Shown: positions 1-8,709, counted from the first letter of the stretch. The stretch: 64,000 nt of DNA from Sphingobacteriales bacterium (GCA_027483645.1 JAIXUD010000007.1:1-64000), one strand, 5' to 3'. Made by a program: numbers and translations. The notes: generated from the letters alone by a model not told the origin.

Positions 1-1300
1 TCATCAGGTCAACTTGTCCGCCCATGGCCTTGCGTACTAGCATGTCCACAGTTAGCAAGCGGTTGATTTCGTTGGTACCTTCGAAGATACGGTTGATGCG
101 GCTATCGCGGTAAGCGCGGGCAGCAGGATATTCTTCGCTGAAACCATAGCCACCGTGGATTTGTACGGTTTCGTCAACCACATAATCCAATACTTCTGAG
201 CCTACAAATTTCAAGATGGCACACTCAATAGAATATTCTTCGGCAGCAGCCAAAAGGGCCTCGTTGTGCGATGCGCCTTTAGCTAACAACTCTTGCTCTT
301 TCTTCTCAATCAAGTCGCTAGTGCGATAAGAAATAGATTCAGCAGCATAAATTCGGATAGCTTGCTCAGCCAACTTGTATTGAATGGCACCAAAGCTAGA
401 AATTGGGGTATTGAACTGCTGGCGCTCGTTAGCATACTTTACTGATACAGTAGCGGCACGTTTAGCACCACCCACGGCAGCAGCACACAATTTGTAGCGG
501 CCAATGTTCAATATGTTGAAAGCGATTTTGTGGCCTTTGCCTATCTCGCCTAACAAGTTATCCTTAGGGATGGTTACATCTTGGAAAAATACTTGGCGGG
601 TAGATGAGCCTTTGATACCTAGTTTTTTCTCCTCAGCACCCAATGATAGGCCTGGTGTACCGCGTTCTACAATAAAGCCGGTGAACTTCTCTCCGTCAAT
701 TTTGGCGAAAACAATAAATACATCGGCAAAACCACCGTTGGTAATCCACATTTTTTGGCCATTGAGCACATAGCTTTGTCCATCAGCAGTCAATACGGCT
801 TTGGTTTTAGCACCCAATGCATCGGAACCAGAACCTGGCTCAGTAAGGCAATAAGAGGCTTTCAACTCGCCGGTAGCCAAACCTGGCAGGTATTTCTGCT
901 TTTGGGCAGGCGTACCATAGTATAGGATAGGCAAAGTACCAATGCCGGTGTGGGCAGAAAGGGCCACGGCAAACGAGAACGCGCCACCCATCAACTCGGT
1001 AACTACGGTGTTGGTGTTTACATCTTTACCATAGCCGCCATACTCTTCAGGTATCGCCATGCCTAGTAAGCCTAGTTCACCAGCTTTAACAAGCAAGCTT
1101 GGCATCAATCCTTCTTCTAAAGAATCGATACGGTCAAGAATAGGGTCGATTTCAGTTTCGATGAAATCTTTGCACATGCTGGCAATCATTTGTTGTTCTT
1201 CGTTAAGCTCCTCGCGGATGAACACATCTTCCGCCTTCGATTCTTTAACGATGAACTCGCCCCCCTTAAGGGCATTGGTTTTTACTGCTGTAGCTTCCAT
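1..1300 (-). CDS. fadE: Acyl-CoA dehydrogenase (C-terminus outside window)
   Basis: FAD-dependent acyl-CoA dehydrogenase, the first oxidative step of beta-oxidation in the cytoplasm. It is missing from the ORF track because it runs off the left edge. From the ATG at 1298-1300 there are 433 open codons. I see LTEPGSGSD near residue 152, WITNGG near 185, [11 protein letters not shown], and EGTNEINR near 415, which carries the Glu expected to be the catalytic base. The reading frame is still open after this motif, which suits the longer VLCAD-like members that have an extra C-terminal domain. It lies 166 bp downstream of the thiolase on the same strand, and the gap holds a long inverted repeat. 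The order FadN-thiolase-dehydrogenase matches the Bacillus subtilis fadNAE operon. No separate TetR operator is visible before it, so it is probably read from the fadN promoter. Confidence 0.93.
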   Translation of the reverse strand, partial: MEATAVKTNALKGGEFIVKESKAEDVFIREELNEEQQMIASMCKDFIETEIDPILDRIDSLEEGLMPSLLVKAGELGLLGMAIPEEYGGYGKDVNTNTVVTELMGGAFSFAVALSAHTGIGTLPILYYGTPAQKQKYLPGLATGELKASYCLTEPGSGSDALGAKTKAVLTADGQSYVLNGQKMWITNGGFADVFIVFAKIDGEKFTGFIVERGTPGLSLGAEEKKLGIKGSSTRQVFFQDVTIPKDNLLGEIGKGHKIAFNILNIGRYKLCAAAVGGAKRAATVSVKYANERQQFNTPISSFGAIQYKLAEQAIRIYAAESISYRTSDLIEKKEQELLAKGASHNEALLAAAEEYSIECAILKFVGSEVLDYVVDETVQIHGGYGFSEEYPAARAYRDSRINRIFEGTNEINRLLTVDMLVRKAMGGQVDLM

Positions 1301-1322
1301 TTAATTGAGGATTTTTTTATTA

Positions 1323-1460
1323 GGAATTAGTAAGTAGGAAATAGGAATTAGATCTTAGGAAAAACAAGGTTCGACAGCTTTTTGTTTTGTAGATACTAGT
1401 GTTTTATTCCTAGTTACCAATCAATTAGCTCCAATTCCTATTTCCTCCTTCCTAATTCCT
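1323..1460. repeat. Inter-cistronic inverted repeat (TAGGAATTAG words)
   Basis: The left arm (about 1323-1350, GGAATTAGTAAGTAGGAA...) is matched in inverted form by the right arm (about 1432-1460, AATTCCTATTTCC...TAATTCC) with a few mismatches. It can fold into a long hairpin between the thiolase stop and the dehydrogenase start. It is built of near-repeated 6-8 base words like the other intergenic repeats in this window. It could modulate mRNA stability or read-through within the operon; that is inference. Confidence 0.6.
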
Positions 1461-1466
1461 CAACCC

Positions 1467-2645
1467 TTAGTTTAATAGTTCATAAATACCGGCAATACCT
1501 TGGCCACCGCCTATGCAGGCTGTAACCATACCGTACTTTTTGTTACGGCGGCGCAGTTCGTTCATCAACTGAACGGTCAACTTGGTACCGCTGCAACCCA
1601 GTGGGTGGCCCAATGCGATAGCACCACCGTTTACGTTGATGATATCAGGGTTCAGGTTGGCTTCTTTAATAACGCTCAAAGCTTGGGTAGCGAAGGCCTC
1701 GTTCAACTCGATCAAGTCGATTTGAGCCAAGGTCATGCCAGCTTGCTTCAAAGCCTTCGGGATAGCGGCTACTGGACCGATACCCATGATGCTCGGGTCA
1801 ACACCGGCTGATGCGCAGTTTACCATACGGGCAATCGGGGTAAGGTTCAATTCCTTCACCACACGCTCCGATACTACCAATACGAAAGAGGCACCATCAG
1901 ATGTTTGTGAAGAGTTGCCGGCAGTAACGATGCCGCCCAAAGAGAACGCAGGCTTCAATTTGCTCAAAGCCTCTACCGAGGTTTCGGCACGGGGGCCTTC
2001 GTCGGTATCAACAATGAACTTTTTGCTCTTGCGCTTGCCGTTCTCTACGTAGATTTCCTCTACTTCAACAGGCACAATCTCATCCTTAAACAAGCCGCCA
2101 TTGATGGCTTTAAGTGCTTTCTGGTGGCTCTCGTAAGAGAAAAGGTCGGCTTGCTCACGGGTAATACCGTAAACGCTGGCCAACTTCTCCGCCGTGTGGC
2201 CCATACCAATCATGTACTCTGGGTTGTTTTTTGACACCTCAAAGTTAGGGACGGTTTTGAAACCTACGGTTGGCACTAGGCTCATGCTCTCGGTACCACC
2301 AGCAATGATGATATCGGCATATCCGGCGCGAATCTTCGCACTAGCCATGGCGATGGTCTCTACGCCCGAACCGCAGTAGCGGTTAACGGAAACGCCTGGC
2401 ACACCCAGTGGCAAAGAGCGCACTGCTACCCAACGGCCCATCTGTAAGCCTTGCTCGGCTTCAGGTACGGCGTTGCCTACAATAATATCGTCGATGCGGT
2501 TTGCATCCACTTCCGGAACGGCTTTCAGCAGGTGGGTTATCACCTCGCGGGCTAGTTCCACCGGGTTTACGAATTTGAATCCGCCCCGGCCAGCCTTACC
2601 AACCGCGGTGCGGTATCCGGCTACTATATATGCTTCTTGGCTCAT
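1467..2645 (-). CDS. fadA: Acetyl-CoA C-acyltransferase (thiolase)
   Basis: 3-ketoacyl-CoA thiolase, 392 residues, the normal family length. It cleaves 3-ketoacyl-CoA to acetyl-CoA and a shortened acyl-CoA, the last step of the beta-oxidation cycle. The nucleophilic Cys is C91 in NRYCGSGVE (CGSG in place of the more usual CSSG). The C-terminal catalytic His is in GGAIALGHPLGCSG, and the second Cys is in ACIGGGQG near residue 378. It sits between the FadN-like gene (89 bp upstream) and the acyl-CoA dehydrogenase (166 bp downstream), all leftward. Both gaps are filled by word-like repeats rather than promoters, so one transcript is likely. Confidence 0.94.
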   Translation of the reverse strand: MSQEAYIVAGYRTAVGKAGRGGFKFVNPVELAREVITHLLKAVPEVDANRIDDIIVGNAVPEAEQGLQMGRWVAVRSLPLGVPGVSVNRYCGSGVETIAMASAKIRAGYADIIIAGGTESMSLVPTVGFKTVPNFEVSKNNPEYMIGMGHTAEKLASVYGITREQADLFSYESHQKALKAINGGLFKDEIVPVEVEEIYVENGKRKSKKFIVDTDEGPRAETSVEALSKLKPAFSLGGIVTAGNSSQTSDGASFVLVVSERVVKELNLTPIARMVNCASAGVDPSIMGIGPVAAIPKALKQAGMTLAQIDLIELNEAFATQALSVIKEANLNPDIINVNGGAIALGHPLGCSGTKLTVQLMNELRRRNKKYGMVTACIGGGQGIAGIYELLN

Positions 2646-2656
2646 TGTTTTTCTTT

Positions 2657-2723
2657 TAGTATCAAGTAGTGAGTATCAAGTATCAAGACTTCAGTATCAA
2701 GTACCGAGTATCAAGTATCAAGA
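2657..2723. repeat. AGTATCAAG repeat, upstream of thiolase
   Basis: Imperfect tandem words AGTATCAAGT/AGTGAGTATCAAG fill the gap between the FadN-like stop and the thiolase start. A 31-base stretch beginning at 2657 is found, in exact reverse complement, at about 21450-21480 in front of the topoisomerase gene almost 19 kb away. This marks a dispersed repeat family. Confidence 0.75.
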
Positions 2724-2734
2724 CAACTACCTTA

Positions 2735-5161
2735 TTAGTTTCTCAAAGGTTTACCAGACTTAAGAATGCTTTGGATACGCTCCAAGGTTTTTTGCTCGCC
2801 TAGCAATGACAAGAACGCTTCGCGCTCTAAGTCTAGTAGGTATTGCTCGCTTACCTTTTGCTCGCCGCTCAAGTCGCCGCCGCTCATTACGTAGCCAATT
2901 TTGTTGGCAATCTTCATGTCGTGCTCCGTAGCGTATTTGCCAAAGTAGAAGCCGTAGCTGCCGCTGTACAAACCAGCCAATGCTGTGCGGCCCAATACCG
3001 TTACCTCTTGCGGAATAGGGCGAACATAGCCGCGCTCATCCAAACGGATAACTTCTTTCTTAGCCTCGGCAATCTGGCGGTCGCCATTTACCACTACTAT
3101 GTCTTGGTGGTCACGCAACAAACCTAAGTTGAATGCCTCGTGTGCACTGGTAGCCACTTTAGCGGTAGCAATGTTCACAAAAGCTTCTTGTATGCGGTTC
3201 AATTGTACGTCGCCCTTCTTGAAGCCAGCGGCTGCACGTAGGGTCAACTCCTTAGTACCGCCACCTGCTGGCAATAGGCCCACGCCAACTTCCACCAAGC
3301 CGATATAGGTTTCAGCAGCAGCTACCACGCGGTCGGCGTGCATAGCCACTTCGCAACCACCACCCAAAGTAAGGCCATGAGGCGCAACTACTACAGGGAT
3401 GTCAGAGAAACGGATACGGGCAACCGTATTCTGGAAATGACGGATGGCAAACTCCAGCTCATCATATTCCTGCTCAATGGCCAGCATAAAAATCATCATC
3501 AGGTTGGCCCCGGCAGAGAAGTTTTGGCCGTTGTTGGCGATAACCAAACCACGGTAGTTCTTCTCGGCAATGTCGATAGCCTTGTTGATGCCTTCCAACA
3601 CCTCGCTACCTAATGAGTTCATTTTGGTGTGGAACTCCAAGTTCAATACGCCATCACCCAAGTCGTGCAAGGTAGCGCCGGTGTTTTGCCAAATGGCTTT
3701 TTTACCGCGCAAGTTGTCTAATAGGATGAAAGCATCTTGGCCAGGTATAGCCACGTAATCTTTGGTATTGATGTCGTAGTATTTGCGGATACCGTTTTCT
3801 ACTACATAGAAGGTCTGTTTGCCAGCGGCCAACATCTCTTCTACCCAAGCTGCAGGCTTGTGGCCAGCGGCTTTCATTTTCTCAACGGTTTTGGCAACAC
3901 CCAGCACATCCCATGCTTGGAACGGGCCCAGCTCCCAGCCGAAACCGGCGCGAAGGGCGTCATCCACGCGGTAAATCTCGTCAGCAATTTCCGGTACGCG
4001 GTTGCTGGCGTAGGCACTTAGGCGGTAGTTCACCTCGCGGATAAACTCACCGGCTTTGTCGGTGCCTTTGCTTAGTATTTTAAGGCGCTCTTTCAGGTCG
4101 TCGCTTTGCTTGGCCGCCTCAATGGTGGCAAACTTGGCGCGTGGTTGGTCTTCGTACTCAAGCGTATTCAGGTTCAAGGTAAGTATTTTCTTACCACCGC
4201 CTTCTTTCAATTTTTTATAGAAACCTTGGCCGGTTTTGTCGCCCAACCATTTGTTCTCTACCATCTTTTGTACGTAGGCAGGTATTTTGAACAAGTCGCG
4301 GCTCTCGTCGTTAACGCAGTCGTTGTAGGCGTTTTCGGCCACTTTTACCAGCGTATCCAAGCCTACAACGTCACCAGTGCGGAAGGTAGCTGATTTAGGG
4401 CGACCGCTGATAGGGCCGGTCAAAGCATCAACTTCCTGTATGTTGAGACCATGCTCTTGCATTACGTGGAAGATGGTCATGATGCTGAACACACCGATAC
4501 GGTTGGCGATGAATGCCGGGGTATCTTTACACAATACGGTGGTTTTGCCGATCACCTTGCTACCGTAGTCCAACATAAAGTTGGTAACCGCAGGGTCGGT
4601 TTTGGCGGTTGGAATTACTTCCAACAACTTCAGGTAGCGTGGTGGGTTAAAGAAGTGCAAGCCCAAGAAGTGCTTGGCGAAATCTTCGCTACGGCCTTCC
4701 AACATGCTGTGGATAGGGATACCGGAAGTGTTAGAGGCTACGATTGAGCCAGCCTTGCGGTACTTATCTACTTGGTCGAATACGGTTTTTTTGATTGCCA
4801 GATTCTCGACAACTGCTTCCAGGATAAGGTCGGCATCGGCAATGTCTTTAAAGTTGTCGTCAAAGTTACCAGTCTTTACGCGGCTGATGAAGGCCTGATC
4901 GTACACTGGCGACGGGTTGCTTTTGATAGCAGCGGTAAGGGCGCCGTTCACAATAGCGTTGCGGGCGGCTGGTTTTTTGGCATCGGCTTCGCTCAGGTCG
5001 CGCGGAACAATGTCCAGCAACAACACCTCTAAGCCAACGTTGGCGAAGTGAAGTGCGATGCGCGAACCCATTACGCCCGAACCAAGCACCACGGCCTTGC
5101 GGATGCGGCGTTTAAAGCCAGCATCTGTATTAGCCTTAGGTTGAACTTGTGCGGTCTCCAT
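2735..5161 (-). CDS. fadN: 3-hydroxyacyl-CoA dehydrogenase / enoyl-CoA hydratase fusion (FadN-like)
   Basis: Bifunctional beta-oxidation enzyme. It hydrates 2-enoyl-CoA and oxidises the resulting 3-hydroxyacyl-CoA with NAD. The dehydrogenase comes first: GSGVMGSRIALHFANVG near residue 28 is the NAD-binding loop, and HFFNPPRYLKLLEVIP carries the catalytic His/Glu region. The crotonase domain follows (about 490-700), with the FSAGANL oxyanion loop, GGGCEVAMHAD and VEVGVGLLPAGGG, so both expected Glu residues are present. This order is the reverse of E. coli FadB and matches the FadN type. The track start is a TTG; I prefer the ATG three codons later at 5159-5161 (808 residues). It is first in the operon, and its promoter carries the operator shared with tetR. 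Confidence 0.93.
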   Translation of the reverse strand: METAQVQPKANTDAGFKRRIRKAVVLGSGVMGSRIALHFANVGLEVLLLDIVPRDLSEADAKKPAARNAIVNGALTAAIKSNPSPVYDQAFISRVKTGNFDDNFKDIADADLILEAVVENLAIKKTVFDQVDKYRKAGSIVASNTSGIPIHSMLEGRSEDFAKHFLGLHFFNPPRYLKLLEVIPTAKTDPAVTNFMLDYGSKVIGKTTVLCKDTPAFIANRIGVFSIMTIFHVMQEHGLNIQEVDALTGPISGRPKSATFRTGDVVGLDTLVKVAENAYNDCVNDESRDLFKIPAYVQKMVENKWLGDKTGQGFYKKLKEGGGKKILTLNLNTLEYEDQPRAKFATIEAAKQSDDLKERLKILSKGTDKAGEFIREVNYRLSAYASNRVPEIADEIYRVDDALRAGFGWELGPFQAWDVLGVAKTVEKMKAAGHKPAAWVEEMLAAGKQTFYVVENGIRKYYDINTKDYVAIPGQDAFILLDNLRGKKAIWQNTGATLHDLGDGVLNLEFHTKMNSLGSEVLEGINKAIDIAEKNYRGLVIANNGQNFSAGANLMMIFMLAIEQEYDELEFAIRHFQNTVARIRFSDIPVVVAPHGLTLGGGCEVAMHADRVVAAAETYIGLVEVGVGLLPAGGGTKELTLRAAAGFKKGDVQLNRIQEAFVNIATAKVATSAHEAFNLGLLRDHQDIVVVNGDRQIAEAKKEVIRLDERGYVRPIPQEVTVLGRTALAGLYSGSYGFYFGKYATEHDMKIANKIGYVMSGGDLSGEQKVSEQYLLDLEREAFLSLLGEQKTLERIQSILKSGKPLRN

Positions 5162-5213
5162 ATATTTCAATTAAGGGTTTAAGATTGAACGTGTTATATT
5201 TCTAAACGGGTAT

Positions 5214-5255
5214 CTAAGTTACCCTAAGTTTTTCTTTTTACCAAACAACCGTTTG
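5214..5255 (-). promoter_or_regulatory. fadN promoter with overlapping TetR-type operator
   Basis: On the minus strand: the palindrome CAAAC-GGTT-GTTTG (5242-5255), whose right half contains the -33 TTTG, then exactly 20 bases, then TAACTTAG (5214-5221), one mismatch from the Bacteroidota -7 box TAnnTTTG. The flanks ATCAAAC...GTTTGGTAAA are identical to the site in front of tetR. A repressor bound here would block the -33 box. The spacing is read directly; the identity of the bound protein is inferred. Confidence 0.75.
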
Positions 5256-5336
5256 ATTTTAATTATTATGCTTGTCTGAATCAAAATCTGCAGAATTTTA
5301 GAATTATAGAATTCAATACGGCAATTCAATCATTCA

Positions 5337-5398
5337 TCAAGCAACTTAGCATTTTTCAATTGGTACATCAGCACATTAGCACATCGGTACATTAATAT
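5337..5398. repeat. CAGCACATTAGCACATCGG-type repeat
   Basis: Word-like repeat (TACATCAGCACATTAGCACATCGGTACATTA) just downstream of the tetR stop. Related copies occur in inverted form at about 16676-16705 and in the same sense at about 49066-49093. Confidence 0.6.
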
Positions 5399-5949
5399 GC
5401 GCGCTTCGCCACCCTTTTCAGTGCATCCTTCAAATACCTCGGCTCGTTGTAGATGCGCATCATCATTACGGCTCCTTCAATTTCGCTTACACATTGCTCG
5501 GCTACTTCGCGGGCGGTTTTATCGCTGTATTTGTCCTTTAATACGTAAGTCAGCGCATCTACCCAATCGTTAAAGAAGTTGCAAATCAAGTCGCTGAACT
5601 CGGGTATTACTCGCGCCGTCTCAATGCCAATGTTGCCCATAATGCATCCTTCTTGCGGACCGATGAACATTTTCTCGGTTACCTCGCCCATTTTGCGCAA
5701 GCGCTCGCGGGTGCTTACTTTTTGATCGTATGCGTGGGCAAAAACCTCTTTGTTAAAGTAGTCGTGCACGTAGGCTATCACCGCCTTCATCAAGTCTTCT
5801 TTGCTGGGATAGTAGTGGTACATGCTGCCCTTCAGCAAACCGCACGCCTCCGCTATATCGGCCATGGTAGCATGGTAATAGCTCTTCTGGCTGAATATTT
5901 TCAGCGCCTGGTTGAGGATGAACGTTTCGCTTACTTTAGCTTTAGGCAT
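5392..5949 (-). CDS. TetR/AcrR family regulator, probable repressor of fad genes
   Basis: 185-residue one-component regulator. The N-terminal helix-turn-helix is clear (ILNQALKIFSQKSYYHATMADIAEACG then GSMYHYYPSKEDLM). The rest is an all-helical ligand-binding domain without recognisable ligand motifs. The track gives 205 residues, but its first 20 are translated from a GTACGATGTAC repeat, so I start at ATG 5947-5949. It lies between two copies of the same palindromic operator, one in its own promoter and one in the fadN promoter. That fits an autoregulated repressor of beta-oxidation, like the TetR-type FadR of Bacillus, which responds to acyl-CoA. The ligand here is inferred, not seen. Confidence 0.88.
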   Translation of the reverse strand: MPKAKVSETFILNQALKIFSQKSYYHATMADIAEACGLLKGSMYHYYPSKEDLMKAVIAYVHDYFNKEVFAHAYDQKVSTRERLRKMGEVTEKMFIGPQEGCIMGNIGIETARVIPEFSDLICNFFNDWVDALTYVLKDKYSDKTAREVAEQCVSEIEGAVMMMRIYNEPRYLKDALKRVAKRAY

Positions 5950-5957
5950 GGTATTGT

Positions 5958-5997
5958 TGATGTACGATTTACTATGTACAAAGTACGATGTATAAAA
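5958..5997. repeat. GTACGATGTACAA-type repeat in tetR leader
   Basis: Tandem words (GTACGATTTACTATGTACAAAGTACGATGTA) immediately upstream of the tetR ATG. A second copy (TGTACAATGTACGATGTACGAAGTACAATGTA, about 21394-21425) lies immediately upstream of the topoisomerase ATG. Both create artificial N-terminal extensions in ORF calls. Confidence 0.7.
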
Positions 5998-6004
5998 AAC
6001 TACC

Positions 6005-6075
6005 GTCATTGCGAAGGCCTACGAAGTGTTGCGATTAGTGTTGAATTCAATGGCCTGAAGCAATCCCCTGCGAGA
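6005..6075. repeat. GTCATTGCGA...GCAATCCCCTGC repeat, copy 1
   Basis: Begins CGTCATTGCGAAGGCC and ends GCAATCCCCTGC. A second copy with the same ends lies at about 7350-7422, so the hydrolase gene and its leader sit between two direct copies. It resembles intergenic repeats common in this phylum. No coding function is visible. Confidence 0.65.
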
Positions 6076-6111
6076 TGCACTAAAGCCAACCAACCGCTAA
6101 ACCCATCACAA

Positions 6112-6178
6112 CACGTTCCCCTCCTTTTTTCAAGAGCCTGTCCTAAGCTTTTTTCAAAGAAGGGGTAGGGGTGGTTGA
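6112..6178. repeat. CAAGAGCCTGTCCT repeat
   Basis: CCCCTCC...CAAGAGCCTGTCCTAAGC...AGGGGTAGGGG. An inverted relative (GCTCAGGACAGGCTCTTG) occurs at about 33301-33320. Purine- and pyrimidine-rich ends can pair locally. Confidence 0.5.
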
Positions 6179-6204
6179 ACACGCCACCCTCTCAGACAAC
6201 GCTT

Positions 6205-6246
6205 CAAAGGTACAATCTCTCTTTTTATTTACCAAACGGTTGTTTG
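6205..6246 (-). promoter_or_regulatory. tetR promoter with overlapping TetR-type operator
   Basis: On the minus strand: palindrome CAAAC-AACC-GTTTG (6233-6246) whose right half is the -33 TTTG, then exactly 20 bases, then a perfect -7 box TACCTTTG (6205-6212). The flanks match the fadN site; only the four central bases are reversed. It implies a leader of about 250 nt before the tetR ATG and autoregulation. Confidence 0.75.
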
Positions 6247-6296
6247 ATAAAAAAATTTTACGAGCTTTGAAATTATTCTTTTCGTCTGAAATTAGG

Positions 6297-6426
6297 ATTC
6301 GTCAGATTAGGGGATTGATTGGATTAAAAAGGAAAAGAAAATCTAAACAAGAAAAGATTGAAACGGACAGACAATCAAAATATATCAAAAGAATAATCCC
6401 TTTTGTCCTCTAATCTGACGAATCCA
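6297..6426. repeat. Inverted repeat in hydrolase leader
   Basis: GGATTCGTCAGATTAG (about 6297-6312) is matched perfectly in inverted form by CTAATCTGACGAATCC (about 6410-6425), about 100 bases apart and about 30 bases before the hydrolase ATG. It could form a leader hairpin; a regulatory role is not shown. Confidence 0.6.
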
Positions 6427-6456
6427 AATTCAGATAAACAAGTAACACAAAACACC

Positions 6457-7323
6457 ATGTCTCACCACCTCAAGCCCCACTACACCCCCACGGAAATAAA
6501 AGCTGCCGATGGCTACCCATTGCAGGCCAGTGTATTTATGCCCGAACAACCCAATGGCCGCACGGTGGTGACGGGCTCGGCGATGGGGGTGCTGCAACAG
6601 TACTATTACAACTTCAGCGAGTACCTACGCGGGCAGGGGTTTCATGTAGTGGTGTTCGATTACCGGGGCGTGGGGCTTTCGGCACCCAAGCGCATGAAGG
6701 GCTTCGAGGCGCACCTGCACCAATGGGGCGAACTGGATATTGAGGCGGTGCTGCAATACGCGCTGCATCAACTGCCAACCGACACCCTATTATATATGAG
6801 TCACAGCGTGGGCGGGCAGGTGTTTGGGTTGGCGGAGAGCAACAAGCATGTAAAGAAGGTGCTGATGGTGGCGTCCCAAAGCGGGTACTGGAACCTTTGG
6901 AGCGGCTACCACAAGTTGCGCATGTACAACATTAGCCACCTGGCCATACCGAGCCTTACCGCCATAGCGGGCTACCTACCAGCAAAGAGATTAGGCTTAT
7001 TTGAAGACGTACCGAAAGGCGTGGCCAACCAGTGGGCGAGCTGGATTCGCCACCCGGAATACATTTTTAGGGAAACCCGCCCCTCGCTGGCCAACTTCCA
7101 GAACGTAACCGCCCCCATGCGCCTCATCAGCTTCAGCGACGACATCTTCGCCCCGCCCCTCACCGTCGACAACCTCGCCAAACGCTATAGCAATGCAACT
7201 ATTGAGCGCGTAAACTATACCCCCGAGCAGCTTGGCCTGAAAGAGGTGGGGCACTTTAATTACTTTAAGCGCAAGTATGCGGAGTATTTCTGGGAAGATG
7301 CGCTAGGGTGGTTGATGAGTTGA
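6457..7323 (+). CDS. Alpha/beta hydrolase
   Basis: 288-residue cytoplasmic alpha/beta-hydrolase of unknown substrate. The nucleophile elbow is MSHSVGGQ with S117 as the likely nucleophile. VVFDYRGVGLSAP near residue 65 is the usual strand-loop before it, and the C-terminal His is probably in EVGHFNYF near residue 270. There is no signal peptide. The track start (GTG/ATG at 6403) adds 18 residues that come from an inverted-repeat arm, so I chose ATG 6457, followed by MSHHLKPHYTP. The gene is divergent from tetR and shares its intergenic region. A link to lipid metabolism is therefore possible but unproven, because the visible operator serves the minus strand. Confidence 0.85.
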   Translation: MSHHLKPHYTPTEIKAADGYPLQASVFMPEQPNGRTVVTGSAMGVLQQYYYNFSEYLRGQGFHVVVFDYRGVGLSAPKRMKGFEAHLHQWGELDIEAVLQYALHQLPTDTLLYMSHSVGGQVFGLAESNKHVKKVLMVASQSGYWNLWSGYHKLRMYNISHLAIPSLTAIAGYLPAKRLGLFEDVPKGVANQWASWIRHPEYIFRETRPSLANFQNVTAPMRLISFSDDIFAPPLTVDNLAKRYSNATIERVNYTPEQLGLKEVGHFNYFKRKYAEYFWEDALGWLMS

Positions 7324-7349
7324 AATCGGTCAATGAAATTACAAAACGA

Positions 7350-7550
7350 ACGTCATTGCGAGGGCCGACATGATTGTGCAAGTTGCGATACCCTTGAATG
7401 GCCCGCGGCAATCCCCTGCAACGGAGAATGGTATCCCTTAACAAATGCCGCTAGCTATTTAGGTTGCGTTTGGTATTACGTGGGCGTTTGGAAACGTAGT
7501 GTCCGTTACATCCTCGTCAGCAGACGAGCACGAGTGGGGGACGAGTAGGA
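7350..7550. repeat. GTCATTGCGA repeat copy 2 and CTCGTC hairpin
   Basis: The first part (about 7350-7422) is the second copy of the GTCATTGCGA...GCAATCCCCTGC repeat. The last part (about 7510-7550) has CTCGTC...GACGAG words like those of the 8563-8693 element. The track ORF 7333-7548 is only a translation of this region. Confidence 0.55.
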
Positions 7551-7551
7551 C

Positions 7552-8493
7552 TTAAGCAACACGCCTACTCATCCGTTCAACTAATAAGGTAATATCATCC
7601 CTACGCGCTAATAGTTTTACCCAATTTTCTGGGATAGCTTCATAACCATAATACATGCCCGCTAAGCCACCCACTACAGCGGCTGTTGTGTCAGTGTCCC
7701 CACCTAGGTTCACCGCTGTTAATACACAATCCTTATAATTATCAGTTGTGAGGAAACACCAAATAGCCGCTTCAAGGGTATCAATAACATATCCACTCGA
7801 ATTAATTTCACGATTATGTAGTTGATTGATATTGCCAAGTAACAGGCGGCTAAATCTCTTAACTTCCATAGCATTTAGCTCCAATCGTCCATACAAATCC
7901 ATCACCTCACTTTGAAGCTGTTTGTAAATAATATGCTTATCGATTCCTTGTAATAGTTTGCCAGCAAACTCTAAATAATAATGACATGCCATTACCGATC
8001 GAGCATGGCCATGAGTAAGTGATGATACCTGCTTGATGAGCAAATAGCGCTCCTCAACTTCCACACTTCGCATGTAAAAAGCAAGAGGTAGTATTCTCAT
8101 TAACGATCCGTTACCGTTAGAGCTTTCATGAATTTCACCCGCTAAATCCGGTCGTTCTCCTCTACTTAATCTTTCAATCGCTATTTGGGTTGTATTTCCA
8201 ATATCAAACACGCCGATTTCTGGTAAGGCTACCCAATGTTTCTCATATCGCCACTTACAAAATGATTGCCCCAATTTATATAAATCAAAACCTTGTGCAA
8301 TCGTTTCTGCAAGACAAAAAGTGAGCGAAGAATCATCAGACCAAGTGCCAATTGGCACATTGTGTGTTCCGTATCCTTGCATATCAACCACAGGAGAAGC
8401 TTCCAGTATAGCCCTAGAGTTGAACTCAACAGGCACACCTAGGGCATCTCCGACAGACAATCCAAACAAGGCCCCTTTAATTTGCGCTTCCAT
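7552..8493 (-). CDS. ADP-ribosylglycohydrolase (DraG family)
   Basis: 313-residue hydrolase that removes ADP-ribose from modified proteins or small molecules using a binuclear metal centre. The N-terminal motif GALFGLSVGDALG, the metal-binding GTWSDDSSLTFCL, NGNGSLMRILPL, and the C-terminal LGGDTDTTAAVVGG are all intact, so it should be active. The track start adds 56 residues read from the palindromic intergenic element at 8563-8693 plus AT-rich leader; family alignment supports ATG 8491-8493. No ADP-ribosyltransferase or nitrogenase gene is nearby, so the target is unknown. Confidence 0.9.
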   Translation of the reverse strand: MEAQIKGALFGLSVGDALGVPVEFNSRAILEASPVVDMQGYGTHNVPIGTWSDDSSLTFCLAETIAQGFDLYKLGQSFCKWRYEKHWVALPEIGVFDIGNTTQIAIERLSRGERPDLAGEIHESSNGNGSLMRILPLAFYMRSVEVEERYLLIKQVSSLTHGHARSVMACHYYLEFAGKLLQGIDKHIIYKQLQSEVMDLYGRLELNAMEVKRFSRLLLGNINQLHNREINSSGYVIDTLEAAIWCFLTTDNYKDCVLTAVNLGGDTDTTAAVVGGLAGMYYGYEAIPENWVKLLARRDDITLLVERMSRRVA

Positions 8494-8562
8494 CTCTAAT
8501 TTATTGGAATAAAAGTAGCCATTATTGTTAATTTGCTTATTATTTAAAGAATGAATTTTTCC

Positions 8563-8693
8563 ACTCGTCCTCGCTTCCAGCGAGGATGGCATAACTCCGA
8601 GCCTGTGGCTCGCACGAAACACAAATAAACCTGCCAAACGTGCCGAGCTGAAAGCTCGCAATTAGATAATCCTCGCTGGAAGCGAGGACGAGT
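8563..8693. repeat. 24-bp perfect inverted repeat with nested hairpins
   Basis: ACTCGTCCTCGCTTCCAGCG(AGGA) at 8563-8586 is repeated exactly in inverted form at 8670-8693. Between the arms are two small hairpins, GAGCCTGTGGCTC and CGAGCTGAAAGCTCG. The word GAGCC..TGGCTC recurs near 18410. This is an intergenic multi-hairpin element with no transposase. Confidence 0.75.
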
Positions 8694-8709
8694 AATAAAA
8701 CAAACCTCG

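Noticed and set aside
1500-5032. Many plus-strand ORFs over the fad genes
   Set aside because: Antisense shadows of well-conserved minus-strand genes.
6171-6413. 80-residue ORF between tetR and the hydrolase
   Set aside because: Covers the tetR promoter and operator and an inverted repeat; low-complexity lysine-rich translation.
7333-7548. 71-residue ORF
   Set aside because: Consists of repeat sequence only.
8494-8661. N-terminal extension of the ADP-ribosylglycohydrolase in the ORF track
   Set aside because: 56 residues translated from a palindromic intergenic element; the family motif starts at the internal ATG 8493.
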